From Leptospira chreensis (GTDB lineage: Bacteria > Spirochaetota > Leptospiria > Leptospirales > Leptospiraceae), in contig NZ_JAFFPS010000008.1 of assembly GCF_016919165.1 (NCBI RefSeq), forward strand, positions 1-64,000: DNA of 64,000 nt, in the 5' to 3' direction. Shown one piece after another: positions 26,399 to 37,200 of the stretch (the stretch's first letter is position 1; each line of letters begins with the position of its first letter). The position numbers and the translations under genes are program-made. The notes under the pieces are model-generated. The model was not told where the DNA came from and did not search any database. It was given only the letters and a program-made list of their open reading frames with translations.

Positions 26399-27091
26399 TT
26401 AGATTTCTGCGAGTTCCGCACTTCGAAACGACACATAATTGTCGTTAAATGGAATTTCTACACGAGCGACCGTTCTGTCGGAATGAGTGATGATTCGAAA
26501 TAGGTTAGGGTCCACTCCTTCATTTTTCAGAAGGATCATAATCAGAGCAATTCCAAGACCCGCACCTTCCGTATTGTCCATATTGTCCATATAGAACTCG
26601 GCGATGTCGTTATAGTTCATGGACTTTTTCATTTTTTCACGCATCCGGGCTTCTTCGGTTTTGATTACGGGAGTGTTGTTTGTAACTTCTACAAGGAGGC
26701 CATCGGGGCAGTAGTGGAATTTGATTTGGACATAGACACCACGAGCGAGGCATCGTTTTCCATATTCATCAGCCATCTTCTCAGAAAACTTTTTGGAATA
26801 GTCTTTGATTCCTTGGAAGTAGTCGTTTTCGTCAGTGATGTCGAGTCCCTCGTCTTCAAAGAAAACTCGTTTTTGATTGGCTTTGATTCCGTTGATGGTT
26901 AATTCTTTGGAGATGGTGTAAAGCATCTCCACAAATTGGGTTTGTCCCACTTCCGCAAGAATGTTTGTGATGAGTCCAAGGACGTATTGTTCTAGTTGGC
27001 GATTCATCCGCGAAGAACGGACGACTATTTTGGATTTTGCCTTTACCAAATCAGGGATTTGTGTTTCTAATTCTATAAATGGTTTCGCCAC
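26399..27091 (-). CDS. Orphan HATPase-fold protein (histidine kinase-like ATPase)
   Basis: A 230-residue soluble protein with the GHKL ATP-binding pattern but no dimerisation/phosphoacceptor domain. An N-box-like ELTINGIKANQK covers residues 63-74 (Glu63, Asn67, Lys70). A G2-box follows at 172-183 as DNTEGAGLGIAL. The middle has VEVTNNTP in place of a DNGxG G1 box, so the nucleotide pocket may be altered. Candidates are an anti-sigma/serine kinase-type regulator or a truncated histidine kinase relative. No partner gene such as an anti-anti-sigma factor is seen nearby. Function unknown. Confidence 0.6.
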   Translation of the reverse strand: MAKPFIELETQIPDLVKAKSKIVVRSSRMNRQLEQYVLGLITNILAEVGQTQFVEMLYTISKELTINGIKANQKRVFFEDEGLDITDENDYFQGIKDYSKKFSEKMADEYGKRCLARGVYVQIKFHYCPDGLLVEVTNNTPVIKTEEARMREKMKKSMNYNDIAEFYMDNMDNTEGAGLGIALIMILLKNEGVDPNLFRIITHSDRTVARVEIPFNDNYVSFRSAELAEI

Positions 27092-27226
27092 GAATCATTC
27101 CTTAAAGCGGGGATTGTTCCCACATGGTTCTATTATCGAACGGGGAAATCCACAACTAAAATCTCAAGGGAAATTCACTGTTTTTCTTGTTTTTTCTCCA
27201 TTTCCATGAAATAAACTCATTTTCCA

Positions 27227-27256
27227 TTGACCAAAGAGCCTCATTTAAAATAGTGT
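27227..27256 (+). promoter_or_regulatory. Candidate promoter for tRNA-Thr/tRNA-Trp and secE-nusG
   Basis: TTGACC at 27227-27232 and TAGTGT at 27251-27256 with an 18-base spacer give a plausible sigma-70 promoter about 50 bases before tRNA-Thr. The -10 match is weak. It lies in the longest intergenic gap of the window (27092-27304), where nothing else is visible. Confidence 0.35.
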
Positions 27257-27302
27257 AAAAAACCTAGCCTTGCTTGGAAACCCGCGCTTGGGTGGGAAAC
27301 GT

Positions 27303-27376
<74 letters not shown>

Positions 27377-27381
27377 TGTTT

Positions 27382-27455
<74 letters not shown>

Positions 27456-27498
27456 GATACTGCAGAATATATAGAATTAGAGAACAGGACAAGGATCA

Positions 27499-27687
27499 AT
27501 GAAAGCTACGAGTTTCATTCAGGAATGTAAAGCAGAACTTGAAAAAGTGCATTGGCCTACGCGCCAAGAAGTGGTGAGTTCTACCGTTGTAGTCCTAGTT
27601 ACAGTATTTATCTTTTCCCTATTTTTATCAGCTTCGGATTTTGTTTTCCTGAAACTGTTAAAGTGGTTCTGGGCATTAGGAACATAG
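27499..27687 (+). CDS. secE: Preprotein translocase subunit SecE
   Basis: A 62-residue inner membrane protein with one membrane helix (about 30-55) after an amphipathic segment containing [16 protein letters not shown], the SecE signature. It is the short single-helix form, as in most bacteria other than enterobacteria. It works with SecY, encoded at 51953 in the same supercluster, in the SecYEG channel. It has the canonical position between tRNA-Trp and nusG. Confidence 0.93.
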   Translation: MKATSFIQECKAELEKVHWPTRQEVVSSTVVVLVTVFIFSLFLSASDFVFLKLLKWFWALGT

Positions 27688-27695
27688 GTAGGGAA

Positions 27696-28250
27696 GTGGG
27701 CGATTCTTTAGATAAAAAATGGTATGTGCTTCAGACCTATTCCGGACACGAGAATAAGGTGAAGACAAACATTGAAAAGATGGTCCAACAACAAAAGCTG
27801 GAAGACCAAATTTTCGCGGTAAAAATTCCTTCAATGGAAGTTGCCGAGATGAAAAACGGCAAGAAGAAGGTTACTAAGAAAAAACTCATGCCGGGTTATG
27901 TTCTCGTTGAGATGAACATGACGGATGACCTTCGATTTAAAATCCAGAACTTACCTTCTGTGTCTACGTTTGTAGGCGGAAAAGGAAAAGGGCCGGAGCC
28001 ACTTTCACTTGATGAGATCAAAAACCTCTTCAGTGATGTGGGAAGTGTGGAATCGGAAGAAGTTTCGAGACCTCGTTTCCTATTCAAAGTGGGCGAAACA
28101 TTGAAAATTATAGATGGTCCGTTTGCTAATTTCACAGGACTTGTGGATGAAATTTTCCCTGATAAAGGAAGACTCCGCGTTCGTGTAGAAATTTTCGGAA
28201 GATCCACTCCTGTAGAGTTGGATTACCTCCAAGTAAAATCGGAACAATAG
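27696..28250 (+). CDS. nusG: Transcription termination/antitermination factor NusG
   Basis: A 184-residue protein that binds RNA polymerase and modulates pausing, Rho termination and transcription-translation coupling. The NGN domain starts with KKWYVLQTYSGHENKVK; the C-terminal KOW domain has FKVGETLKIIDGPFANFTGLVDEI. The start is the GTG at 27696, nine bases after the secE stop and preceded by a purine-rich AGGTAGGGAA. A longer open frame back to 27552 overlaps most of secE and has no NusG-like content. Confidence 0.95.
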   Translation: MGDSLDKKWYVLQTYSGHENKVKTNIEKMVQQQKLEDQIFAVKIPSMEVAEMKNGKKKVTKKKLMPGYVLVEMNMTDDLRFKIQNLPSVSTFVGGKGKGPEPLSLDEIKNLFSDVGSVESEEVSRPRFLFKVGETLKIIDGPFANFTGLVDEIFPDKGRLRVRVEIFGRSTPVELDYLQVKSEQ

Positions 28251-28287
28251 AACTGATAGATTGATTTGAGTAAGGAACTATAACGAG

Positions 28288-28713
28288 ATGGCTGCAAAGA
28301 AAGTAGTAAAACAAATTAAACTCCAAGTGGAAGCAGGGAAAGCAAACCCAGCTCCTCCAGTAGGTCCCGCTCTTGGTCAAGCCGGACTCAATATTATGGA
28401 ATTTTGTAAACAGTTCAATGAGAGATCAAAAACTCAAATGGGACTCAAACTTCCTGTAGTAATCACTGTTTATTCTGACAGAAGTTTTACATTCGTAACT
28501 AAATCTCCTCCAGCGGCTCTTCTTGTATTGAAGGCGCTTGGCTTACAGGGTGGATCTGCCACTCCACACACTGTAAAAGTGGGAACAATCAAACGAGCTC
28601 AACTAGAAGAAATTGCAAAAACTAAGATGGAAGACCTCAATGCGAACGATATGGATGCAGCAATCAACATCATTGCTGGAACTTGTCGTTCCATGGGTGT
28701 AAACGTCGAGTAA
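28288..28713 (+). CDS. rplK: 50S ribosomal protein L11
   Basis: 141 residues, the usual length. The N-terminal [28 protein letters not shown] is split by the conserved proline-rich hinge; the C-terminal 23S-binding domain has [18 protein letters not shown]11 forms the stalk base (GTPase-associated centre) together with L10-L12, encoded just downstream. First ribosomal gene of the rplKAJL block. Confidence 0.97.
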   Translation: MAAKKVVKQIKLQVEAGKANPAPPVGPALGQAGLNIMEFCKQFNERSKTQMGLKLPVVITVYSDRSFTFVTKSPPAALLVLKALGLQGGSATPHTVKVGTIKRAQLEEIAKTKMEDLNANDMDAAINIIAGTCRSMGVNVE

Positions 28714-28737
28714 TCATAGGAAACGGGAACTGAAGTC

Positions 28738-29430
28738 ATGAAACGCGGCAAAAAGTATATCCAACTCAAAGAGAAAGTCGATCGCACAAAGGCTTATACC
28801 CTTGGCGATGCAGTCGGTTTGGCAAAAGCTACTAGTTTTTCCAAATTCGATGGAACATTAGAGATTTCGACTAAAATCAATTATAAGTCTCTTCAAAACG
28901 TTAGAGGAACAATTTCTCTTCCACACGGAACTGGTAAAACAATCAAAGTTTTGGTTTTCTGCAAAGGAGACAAACAAAACGAAGCAAAAGAAGCGGGCGC
29001 TGACTTTGTAGGAGATATGGATCTCATTGAAAAAGTTGCTGGTGGTTGGACTGATTTTGACGCTTGCGTTGCTACTCCTGATATGATGAAGGAAGTAGGA
29101 AAGCTAGGTCCGGTTCTTGGCCGTAAAGGTCTTATGCCGAAACCAAAAGCAGGAACAGTGACTACTGATGTATCAAAAGCAGTAAAAGAACTAAAAGCCG
29201 GCCGAATTGAATACCGCCCTGACAAAGGGGGAGTGGTTCACTTAGGGGTTGGAAAATGTTCCTTCTCTGATGATAAACTTTCTGACAACATCAATGCAGT
29301 AGTGGCAGCACTTATGAAAGACAAACCTTCCGATGCGAAGGGTGATTATTTGAAGTCTTTCTCTGTTGCGGCAACTATGGGAATCGGCGTGAAAGTCGAT
29401 GTGAAAGAACTAGTAAACGCGAACATATAA
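28738..29430 (+). CDS. rplA: 50S ribosomal protein L1
   Basis: 230 residues, normal length. Landmarks are the N-terminal KRGKKYIQLKEKVDRTKAY, the central GRKGLMPKPKAGTV motif and AGRIEYRPDKGGVVHLGVGK. L1 forms the mobile L1 stalk at the E site and in other bacteria represses its own operon by binding mRNA. It lies 24 bases after rplK, and such a site could lie there, but I do not see a clear one. Confidence 0.97.
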   Translation: MKRGKKYIQLKEKVDRTKAYTLGDAVGLAKATSFSKFDGTLEISTKINYKSLQNVRGTISLPHGTGKTIKVLVFCKGDKQNEAKEAGADFVGDMDLIEKVAGGWTDFDACVATPDMMKEVGKLGPVLGRKGLMPKPKAGTVTTDVSKAVKELKAGRIEYRPDKGGVVHLGVGKCSFSDDKLSDNINAVVAALMKDKPSDAKGDYLKSFSVAATMGIGVKVDVKELVNANI

Positions 29431-29442
29431 CGAGTAAGAACA

Positions 29443-29976
29443 ATGGCAAATTCATCTAAAATTGAAGCAGTAGCGGAACTTAAAGGTCGTCTTGAAAAAA
29501 GACCCAATTTCATTTTAGCATCTTACAGTGGTTTAACTGTTGAAGATATGTCTAACCTTCGTGCGAAACTTCGCAAAGAAGGATCGGAGATGAAGGTAAT
29601 CAAAAATAACCTGTTTCTCCGTGCTTTAAAAGAGTCTTCTGAACATAAAAATAACTCCATTGATTTTGGAGATATTTACAAAGGCCCTCTTGCAGCTATT
29701 TTCTCTCTGGATGCACTTCCAGCAGTAGCGAAAGTTTGTAAGGACTTTGCAAAAGATAAGAAGGAACTCGAAATTCGAACCGGCTATATGGACGGGGAAG
29801 TTTTGGGTAAATCTGGAGTAGAAGCGATTGCTGGACTTCCGTCCAAACAAGAACTTCTTGCGCAAATTGCTCGTGGGGTCAATGCTCCTGCAACACAAAT
29901 TGCTTCTGGAATCAATCAAATCATGGCATCATTGGCACGCGCCATCAATGCTGTAGCCGAGAAAAACGGCAATTAG
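29443..29976 (+). CDS. rplJ: 50S ribosomal protein L10
   Basis: 177 residues. N-terminal 23S-binding domain with [22 protein letters not shown] and a C-terminal helix that carries L7/L12 dimers. It begins only 12 bases after rplA, so the long rplJ leader that hosts L10 autoregulation in E. coli is absent. Any L10 feedback would have to act elsewhere. Confidence 0.95.
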   Translation: MANSSKIEAVAELKGRLEKRPNFILASYSGLTVEDMSNLRAKLRKEGSEMKVIKNNLFLRALKESSEHKNNSIDFGDIYKGPLAAIFSLDALPAVAKVCKDFAKDKKELEIRTGYMDGEVLGKSGVEAIAGLPSKQELLAQIARGVNAPATQIASGINQIMASLARAINAVAEKNGN

Positions 29977-30011
29977 TAATCATAGTGATTAGTAGGATAA
30001 GGAGAATATAG

Positions 30012-30392
30012 ATGTCTGTTGACGCGCTATTAGAACAAATTGGAAGTCTTACACTGGTTCAGGCAGCTGATCTAGTGAAAAAGATGGAGGACAAATTCGG
30101 GATTTCTGCTGCTGCACCAGTTGCGGTAGCGGCGGTTGCGGGTGCAGGTGGTCCAGCTGCTGCTGAAGAGCCTGCTACTTTCAATATCATCTTGAAAGCA
30201 CACGGTGACAAAAAGATCGACGTTATTAAACTCGTTCGCGAAATCACTGGTCTTGGATTGGCAGATGCGAAAACGCTTGTTGAAGCTGGTGGAAAATCAG
30301 TGAAAGACGGTGTTTCTAAAGACGAAGCTGCTGATATTAAGAAAAAACTCGAAGGTGTTGGGGCTCAAGTAGAAGTTGCTGCTGCCGGTTAA
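30012..30392 (+). CDS. rplL: 50S ribosomal protein L7/L12
   Basis: 126 residues: an N-terminal dimerisation domain, an Ala-rich hinge (about 34-55) and a C-terminal domain with [20 protein letters not shown], which recruits translational GTPases. A strong Shine-Dalgarno (AAGGAG) precedes it, as expected for the one multicopy ribosomal protein. An attenuator-like hairpin follows before rpoB. Confidence 0.97.
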   Translation: MSVDALLEQIGSLTLVQAADLVKKMEDKFGISAAAPVAVAAVAGAGGPAAAEEPATFNIILKAHGDKKIDVIKLVREITGLGLADAKTLVEAGGKSVKDGVSKDEAADIKKKLEGVGAQVEVAAAG

Positions 30393-30428
30393 TCGGTTGC
30401 CAATTTTTAAACCCAGTCTTCAAAAACT

Positions 30429-30469
30429 TAGAGGCAGGGAGGCCGTAGGCGTCCCCACCTCTATTTTTT
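30429..30469 (+). terminator. Terminator/attenuator hairpin between rplL and rpoB
   Basis: TAGAGG at 30429-30434 pairs with CCTCTA at 30458-30463, with additional GGG/CCC pairing inside, and six T residues follow directly (30464-30469). The form is that of an intrinsic terminator. Its place between ribosomal and RNA polymerase genes is the same as the partial attenuator in E. coli, so it probably lowers rpoBC expression relative to rplJL. Confidence 0.7.
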
Positions 30470-30517
30470 CGTTTATCATACCATCTATTATTTTGACGTC
30501 TCTAGGGAGAGTATTCC

Positions 30518-33500
30518 ATGCATACCCGAATGCAAATTAGAAACCGGGTAAATTTCGGTAAAATTACCGACCTCAATTTACTTCCTAATCTTATCTACGT
30601 ACAGAAAAAATCCTTTGATTGGTTTCTCCAGTCGGAAGTGAAAGATCCGACGAAACGTTTGAACCAAGGGTTGGAAGCGGTATTTCGCGAATCCTTCCCA
30701 ATCGAATCGCCAAACAACGATATGGTCATGGAATATGGCCATTATATCTTGGGAGAGCCGAAACGCGATCCACAAGAGTGCAAAGACACTGATTCTTCTT
30801 TTGCTGTTCCTTTAAAAGCAGTCATTCGACTCATCATTAAAGATACCGGAGAGATCCGGGAGCAAGTTGTCTATATGGGAGACCTTCCTGTGATGACAGA
30901 CCACGGAACTTTCATCATCAATGGTGCGGAAAGGGTAGTGGTTAGCCAGTTGCATAGATCACCTGGTATTTTCTTTTCTTACGACCAAGTGCGAGATACT
31001 TTCTCGGCTCGGGTCATTCCATACCGAGGTTCTTGGTTAGAATTCGAGATGGACAATAAGGGAATCCTTGTTGCGAAAATCGACCGTAAGAAAAAATTCC
31101 CAGCTACCTTACTTGTAAAAGCTATGGGTATGGGAACAAACGAAGAAGTACTTCGTTTGTTCTACGGATCTTCTAAAATGAAGATCGCTGGTGCGAATCC
31201 AAAAGACCTCAAACGTCTGATTGGTCGCCGAACCATCGCTGATATCATCAACATGGAAACCGGAGAGGTAATGCTCGATGCCGGTTCCAAAATCAACGAA
31301 GATAATATCTCCATCCTTCGTGAAATGAAGGTAAAAGATGTGGATGTCATTGAATTTCCGAAAGGAAAAGACAACCCAGTTCTTATCAACTGTTTGGAAA
31401 AAGACGGTGTCAACGACTACGAAGACGCAGTAAAAAAATTCCACACAATTATGAGACCAGGGGAGCCTTCTACGATTGAAAACGCAGAAGCGGAACTCCG
31501 ACGCCTCTTTTTCTCTCCTAAAACTTTTGATTTAGGAATCGTGGGTCGTTACAAAATCAATAGTAAATTCGAATTCAATAATCCGAAAGACTTTGCTAAG
31601 GCAGAAGATCGAGTACTACGTAAATATGACATCATTGAAACAGTTCGTTACTTAGTGATGCTTATGTCAGAAGCGGAGAACTACTACCCGGATGATATTG
31701 ACCACTTAGGAAACAGAAGGATTCGTTCTGTTGGTGAGCTTATTGCTAACCAATTGAAACTCGGATTCTCTCGGGTAGAACGAGTGATCAAAGAAAGAAT
31801 GACAGTTCAGGAGCCGGAACAACAAACTCCTCAACTTCTCATTTCGATCAAACCAATCACTGCTGTAATCAATGAATTTTTTGGTTCCTCACAACTTTCT
31901 CAGTTTATGGACCAAACAAACCCACTTGCTGAACTTACTCACAAACGTAGGTTAAACGCACTTGGGCCTGGGGGACTTTCTCGTGATAGAGCAGGTTTCG
32001 AAGTTCGTGACGTTCATTATTCTCACTATGGCCGTATGTGCCCAATTGAAACACCGGAAGGTCCAAACATTGGTCTCATTCTTTCCATGTCTAGTTTTGC
32101 AAGGGTCAACGATTATGGTTTTATTGAAACTCCTTACCGCCTTGTCAAAAACGGTAAAGTTCAAAAACAAGTCGAGTATCTCACTGCAGACAAAGAAGAA
32201 TACCATTACATGGCACAGTCGAATTCGACTGTAGATGATAAGGGAGAATTCACTTCCAAACTCATTTCCACTCGCCATAGAGGGGACTTTCCTTTCCGTA
32301 GCCCAGCAGAAATCCAATACATGGATTTGGCACCACTCCAAGTAGTGTCTGTGTCTACGGCTCTCATTCCGTTTTTGGAACATGATGATGCGAACCGCGC
32401 ACTTATGGGTTCCAACATGCAACGCCAAGCGGTTCCATTACTCACGGAAGAAGCTCCGTTTGTAGGAACTGGTATGGAGGCTCGTGCGGCTTATGACGCA
32501 GGTGTTTGTATCGTTGCGAAAAAAGACGGTGTGGTTTCGAAAGTAGATGCTACAGGTGTTTGGATCAAAGAAGACCAATCTAAAGAGATTGTTCATTACC
32601 CACTCATTAAATTCAAAAAAACCAACCAAGGAACTTGTTTTAACCAAAAACCAAACGTGGCTATGTTACACACAACCACTGGTGGAAAGGTAAGTAAAGT
32701 ATCCAAGGAACGTGTGGAACTTACTTCTCCTAACGGAGAAAAAGAAACACACGAACTTTTCCATTCGGAAGAAGTTCAGTTTGTGGCCGTTGTGAAAGAA
32801 GGCCAAGACTTAGGAATTGGAGCACCAGTTGCCGGACAAATCATCAAAGGTGAAAAATACGGTGACTTTGGTCAAATCCTCCAAAAAGGAACTGTTCTTG
32901 CGAATGGTCCATCCACTGATGCTGGTTATTTGGCACTGGGACGTAACGTTCTTGTTGCATTTATGCCTTGGGAAGGTTACAACTTTGAGGATGCGATTCT
33001 AATTTCTGAACGAATCATCAAAGACGACGTTTTCTCTTCGATCCACATTGAAGAATTCGAAATCCAAGCTCGGGAAACCAAACTCGGACAAGAACAAATC
33101 ACTCGTGACATTCCAAACCTTTCGGACAAAGCGTTCCGTGATTTGGATGAGTCCGGTGTGATCCGTGTGGGTGCCGAAGTAAAACCAGGAGACATCCTTG
33201 TCGGTATGGTAACACCAAAAGGTGAAACTGACCTCACTCCAGAATACAAACTTTTACACTCCATTTTTGGAGAGAAGGCAAAAGAAGTAAGGGATTCCTC
33301 ACTTCGTATGCCAAACGGTTTTGAAGGAACTGTCATCGATATCAAACGTTATTCCCGTGAAACTGGCGATGAACTCGCTGCTGGCGTGGAAGAAATGGTG
33401 AAAGTCTATGTAGCTCGTAAACGTAAACTCCTCGTGGGTGATAAGATGGCGGGACGACATGGAAACAAAGGGGTCGTGGCTCGAGTGATGGCACAAGAAG

Positions 33501-34204
33501 ATATGCCATACATGGAAGACGGATCTCCTGTTGATATCGTGCTAAACCCATTGGGAGTTCCTTCACGGATGAACCTCGGTCAGATTTTCGAAACCCAACT
33601 TGGTTTCGCTGCGAAAAAACTCGGAATCAATTTTGAAACCCCAGTTTTTGACGGAGCAACCGAAGGTGACGTAAACGAGTTCTGCAAAAAAGCAGGATTA
33701 CCGGAAAACAGCAAATTTCAGTTATACGACGGAAGAACGGGCGAAAAATTCATCAACCAAGTATTCTGCGGTTATATCTACATGTTGAAACTGGCCCACT
33801 TGGTGGATGATAAAATTCACGCAAGATCTACTGGACCTTACTCACTTGTTACGCAACAACCACTCGGTGGTAAGGCGCAGTTCGGGGGACAAAGGCTCGG
33901 TGAGATGGAAGTTTGGGCTCTTGAGGCTTATGGTGCATCACACACCTTACAAGAGTTACTTACTATCAAGTCAGACGACATGTTAGGACGTGCAAGAATT
34001 TACGAAGCAATTGTGAAAGGAATCCACTCGATCAAACCGGGAATTCCAGAATCATTCAACGTTCTTGTACAAGAACTCCGAGGACTAGCTCTTGATATCA
34101 TTATCAAAGACTCCGAAGGATTGGAAGTGGATATCTCTGATTACGAAGATGAATTCTCGAAGAACAAAAAGAAAATCAAGTTCGAGACCATTGAAAACGT
34201 TTAG
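30518..34204 (+). CDS. rpoB: RNA polymerase subunit beta
   Basis: 1228 residues, shorter than E. coli RpoB because the lineage-specific insertions differ. The rifampicin region [18 protein letters not shown] is at about 455-472, followed by [13 protein letters not shown]. Here Asn480 (codon 31955-31957) stands where E. coli has Ser531, a change linked to natural rifampicin resistance in spirochaetes. The active-site segments GRHGNKGVV and [24 protein letters not shown] are intact. SD AGGGAGAG lies about eight bases before the ATG. It is followed by rpoC after 14 bases. Confidence 0.98.
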   Translation: MHTRMQIRNRVNFGKITDLNLLPNLIYVQKKSFDWFLQSEVKDPTKRLNQGLEAVFRESFPIESPNNDMVMEYGHYILGEPKRDPQECKDTDSSFAVPLKAVIRLIIKDTGEIREQVVYMGDLPVMTDHGTFIINGAERVVVSQLHRSPGIFFSYDQVRDTFSARVIPYRGSWLEFEMDNKGILVAKIDRKKKFPATLLVKAMGMGTNEEVLRLFYGSSKMKIAGANPKDLKRLIGRRTIADIINMETGEVMLDAGSKINEDNISILREMKVKDVDVIEFPKGKDNPVLINCLEKDGVNDYEDAVKKFHTIMRPGEPSTIENAEAELRRLFFSPKTFDLGIVGRYKINSKFEFNNPKDFAKAEDRVLRKYDIIETVRYLVMLMSEAENYYPDDIDHLGNRRIRSVGELIANQLKLGFSRVERVIKERMTVQEPEQQTPQLLISIKPITAVINEFFGSSQLSQFMDQTNPLAELTHKRRLNALGPGGLSRDRAGFEVRDVHYSHYGRMCPIETPEGPNIGLILSMSSFARVNDYGFIETPYRLVKNGKVQKQVEYLTADKEEYHYMAQSNSTVDDKGEFTSKLISTRHRGDFPFRSPAEIQYMDLAPLQVVSVSTALIPFLEHDDANRALMGSNMQRQAVPLLTEEAPFVGTGMEARAAYDAGVCIVAKKDGVVSKVDATGVWIKEDQSKEIVHYPLIKFKKTNQGTCFNQKPNVAMLHTTTGGKVSKVSKERVELTSPNGEKETHELFHSEEVQFVAVVKEGQDLGIGAPVAGQIIKGEKYGDFGQILQKGTVLANGPSTDAGYLALGRNVLVAFMPWEGYNFEDAILISERIIKDDVFSSIHIEEFEIQARETKLGQEQITRDIPNLSDKAFRDLDESGVIRVGAEVKPGDILVGMVTPKGETDLTPEYKLLHSIFGEKAKEVRDSSLRMPNGFEGTVIDIKRYSRETGDELAAGVEEMVKVYVARKRKLLVGDKMAGRHGNKGVVARVMAQEDMPYMEDGSPVDIVLNPLGVPSRMNLGQIFETQLGFAAKKLGINFETPVFDGATEGDVNEFCKKAGLPENSKFQLYDGRTGEKFINQVFCGYIYMLKLAHLVDDKIHARSTGPYSLVTQQPLGGKAQFGGQRLGEMEVWALEAYGASHTLQELLTIKSDDMLGRARIYEAIVKGIHSIKPGIPESFNVLVQELRGLALDIIIKDSEGLEVDISDYEDEFSKNKKKIKFETIENV

Positions 34205-34218
34205 GGAAGGGAAAAAGT

Positions 34219-37200
34219 ATGAGAAATTACAATAGTTTTGAATCGATTACGATCCGTTTGGCTTCGCCGGAACGGATCAAAGAGTGGTCGTTTGGGGAAG
34301 TTAAAAAACCTGAAACGATCAACTACCGTACCCTAAAGCCGGAACGAGATGGTCTTTTCTGCGAAAAAATCTTCGGAACCACTAAGGATTGGGAATGTTA
34401 CTGCGGTAAATTCAAATCCATCCGTTACAAGGGAGTGGTTTGCGACAAATGCGGGGTTGAGGTAACTCACTCCAAAGTTCGTCGTGAGAGAATGGGCCAT
34501 ATTGAACTTGCGGCTCCCGTATCTCATATTTGGTATTACCGATCGGTTCCGTCTCGTATGGGACTACTTCTCGATATGACCATCAACCAACTCAAAAGTG
34601 TTCTTTACTTTGAGAAGTATGTGATCATTGATCCTGCTGATTCCGGAAGGAATCGCGGAGAACTCATCGATGAAGATGAATACCATAATTATTTAGATGA
34701 ATACGGTGATAAGTTTATCGCAGGTATCGGTGGGGACGCCATCAAAGAACTTCTCGCACGCATTGATGTGGATGCAGAAGCTCGGGTGATCCGCCAAAAG
34801 ATCCAAGATAAAAACAAAATCTCCGACAAACGTATTTTTAAACGCCTAGAAGTTTTGGAAGCGTTCCGGGATTCCGGAAACCGTCCTGAATGGATGGTGC
34901 TTGATGTAGTTCCCGTGATTCCACCAGAACTACGTCCTATGGTGCAACTTGAGGGGGGACGTTTTGCAACTTCCGACCTAAACGACTTGTATCGTCGTGT
35001 GATTAACAGAAACAATCGACTCAAACGCCTTCTTGCATTAAAAGCTCCTGAGATTATCGTACGTAACGAAAAACGTATGTTACAGGAAGCAGTAGATGCA
35101 CTTTTTGATAACAGCCGTCGCAAACGAACTGTAAAAGGAAAAGGAAATAGACCACTAAAATCGATTTCCGATATGCTCAAAGGAAAACAAGGCCGGTTCC
35201 GCCAAAACCTACTCGGTAAACGGGTGGATTATTCTGGTCGTTCCGTAATTGTTGTGGGACCTGAACTCAAATACCACCAAATGGGTCTTCCTAAAAAAAT
35301 GGCTTTGGAACTATTCAAACCATTCATTATGAAACGCCTTGTGGATTTGGAACTAGCACCAAACATCAAATCTGCGAAGAAAAAAATCGAAGCAGAAGAC
35401 AAAGAAGTTTTTGATGTATTGGAAACAGTTGTTAAAGAACACCCTGTACTACTCAACCGAGCTCCGACTCTTCACAGATTAGGAATCCAAGCATTTTTAC
35501 CTGTCCTTGTAGAAGGAAAAGCAATTAAACTCCATCCTCTCGTATGTCACGCGTTTAACGCCGACTTCGACGGGGATCAAATGGCGATTCACGTTCCACT
35601 AGCTCCAAAAGCTCAGCTCGAAACCTGGATGTTAATGTTATCACCACATAACATTTTGAACCCTGCCAATGGACAACCGATCTGCGGACCAACACAAGAT
35701 ATCGTTCTTGGAATTTACTACCTCACATCCGAAGTCAAAGACGGAAAAGGGGAAGGGAAATTCTTCACTGGGCTCGAAGAGGTAATGTATGCAATTGAAA
35801 CGAAAACCGTTGAAATTCGCTCCAAAATCTCCGTTCTCCATGAAGGAAAGATCATCGAAACCACACCGGGTCGACTCATTTTCAACCAGGTGATGCCAAA
35901 AGGTTATGTTTATATCAACAGAACCCTAGGTGATAAAGAAACAAACAAAATCATTGCAGACGTATACGAGAAGTTTGGGCCAGGAATCACAGTTGTGATG
36001 CTTGATGAAATCAAACGACTTGGTTATCGTTACGCGACTGTATTTGCTCCGACCATTTCCATTGATGACATCCGCGTTTCTCCTCAAAAAGAGGGACTCG
36101 TAAACGATGCCAACAAAGAAGTAGAAAAAGCGGATATGGAGTATCGTAAAGGTATCATCACTAACGAAGAACGTCGTAAAAAAGTAATCGAGATTTGGAC
36201 CAAAACCAATGACCGCATTACCGACGGGATGTTTAAGGAATTGGAAAAAGACCAAGGTGGGTTCAACCCAGTATTCGTGATGGCAGCATCCGGAGCTCGT
36301 GGTTCCAAACAACAGATTCGTCAGCTCGCAGGGATGCGGGGTCTTATGGCGAAACCGTCTGGGGAAATCATCGAACTTGCGATTCGTTCCAACTTCCGTG
36401 AAGGTCTCGGAGTCTTAGAATTTTTTATCTCTACACACGGTGCGAGAAAGGGTCTTGCGGATACGGCGTTAAAAACTGCCGATGCCGGTTACCTCACTCG
36501 TCGTCTTGTGGATATCTCTCAGGACGTAATTGTTTCTGAAGACGATTGTGGAACTAAGGCAAACATCACTCTTGGAATCGTAAAAGAAGGGGAGAACGTC
36601 ATTGTTTCCCTGGGAGACCGCGTATTTGGTCGTTATACGGCAGAAGATTCTGTGGATCCAGTGACTGAAAAAGTTGTTTTCCCGAAAGACACACTCATCA
36701 CAAGAGCGATTGGCCAACAAATCGAAAATCTTGGTTATGATAAAATCAAAGTAAGATCTCCCCTCACTTGCCGGTCTCGTCACGGGATCTGTACAAAGTG
36801 TTACGGTATGGACATGGCTCGCCTAGTTCCTGCCGAAATTGGGGAAGCCGTAGGAACCATTGCAGCACAGTCCATCGGGCAACCAGGAACACAGCTGACA
36901 ATGAGAACCTTCCACGTGGGTGGAGCGGCATCTGCTACCATTCAGGAAAAAGAACATAAAGTTCCTTATAGGTCTCTCGTAAAATCCATTAACGGACGTT
37001 TGGTGACAAACGCGAATGGAGCGAAGGTATTTGCTCGTCGCGGAACCATCATCGTGAATCGCCTCATCCAAGAATTCAATACAGAATCACTTTCCAGTGT
37101 TCGTATTGTGGATGGACAAAGATTGGAGAAAGGGGAAGTATTCGCAACGCAAGTGGGTGAATCCACAGAACAACGAATCACTTCAGACCAAGCGGGAACT

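Noticed and set aside
27552..27695. N-terminal extension of nusG
   Set aside because: It overlaps most of secE in another frame and has no NusG-like sequence; the GTG at 27696 gives the normal length.
35926..36312. Minus-strand open frames inside rpoC
   Set aside because: Low-complexity shadow translations opposite a conserved gene; no homologue recognised.
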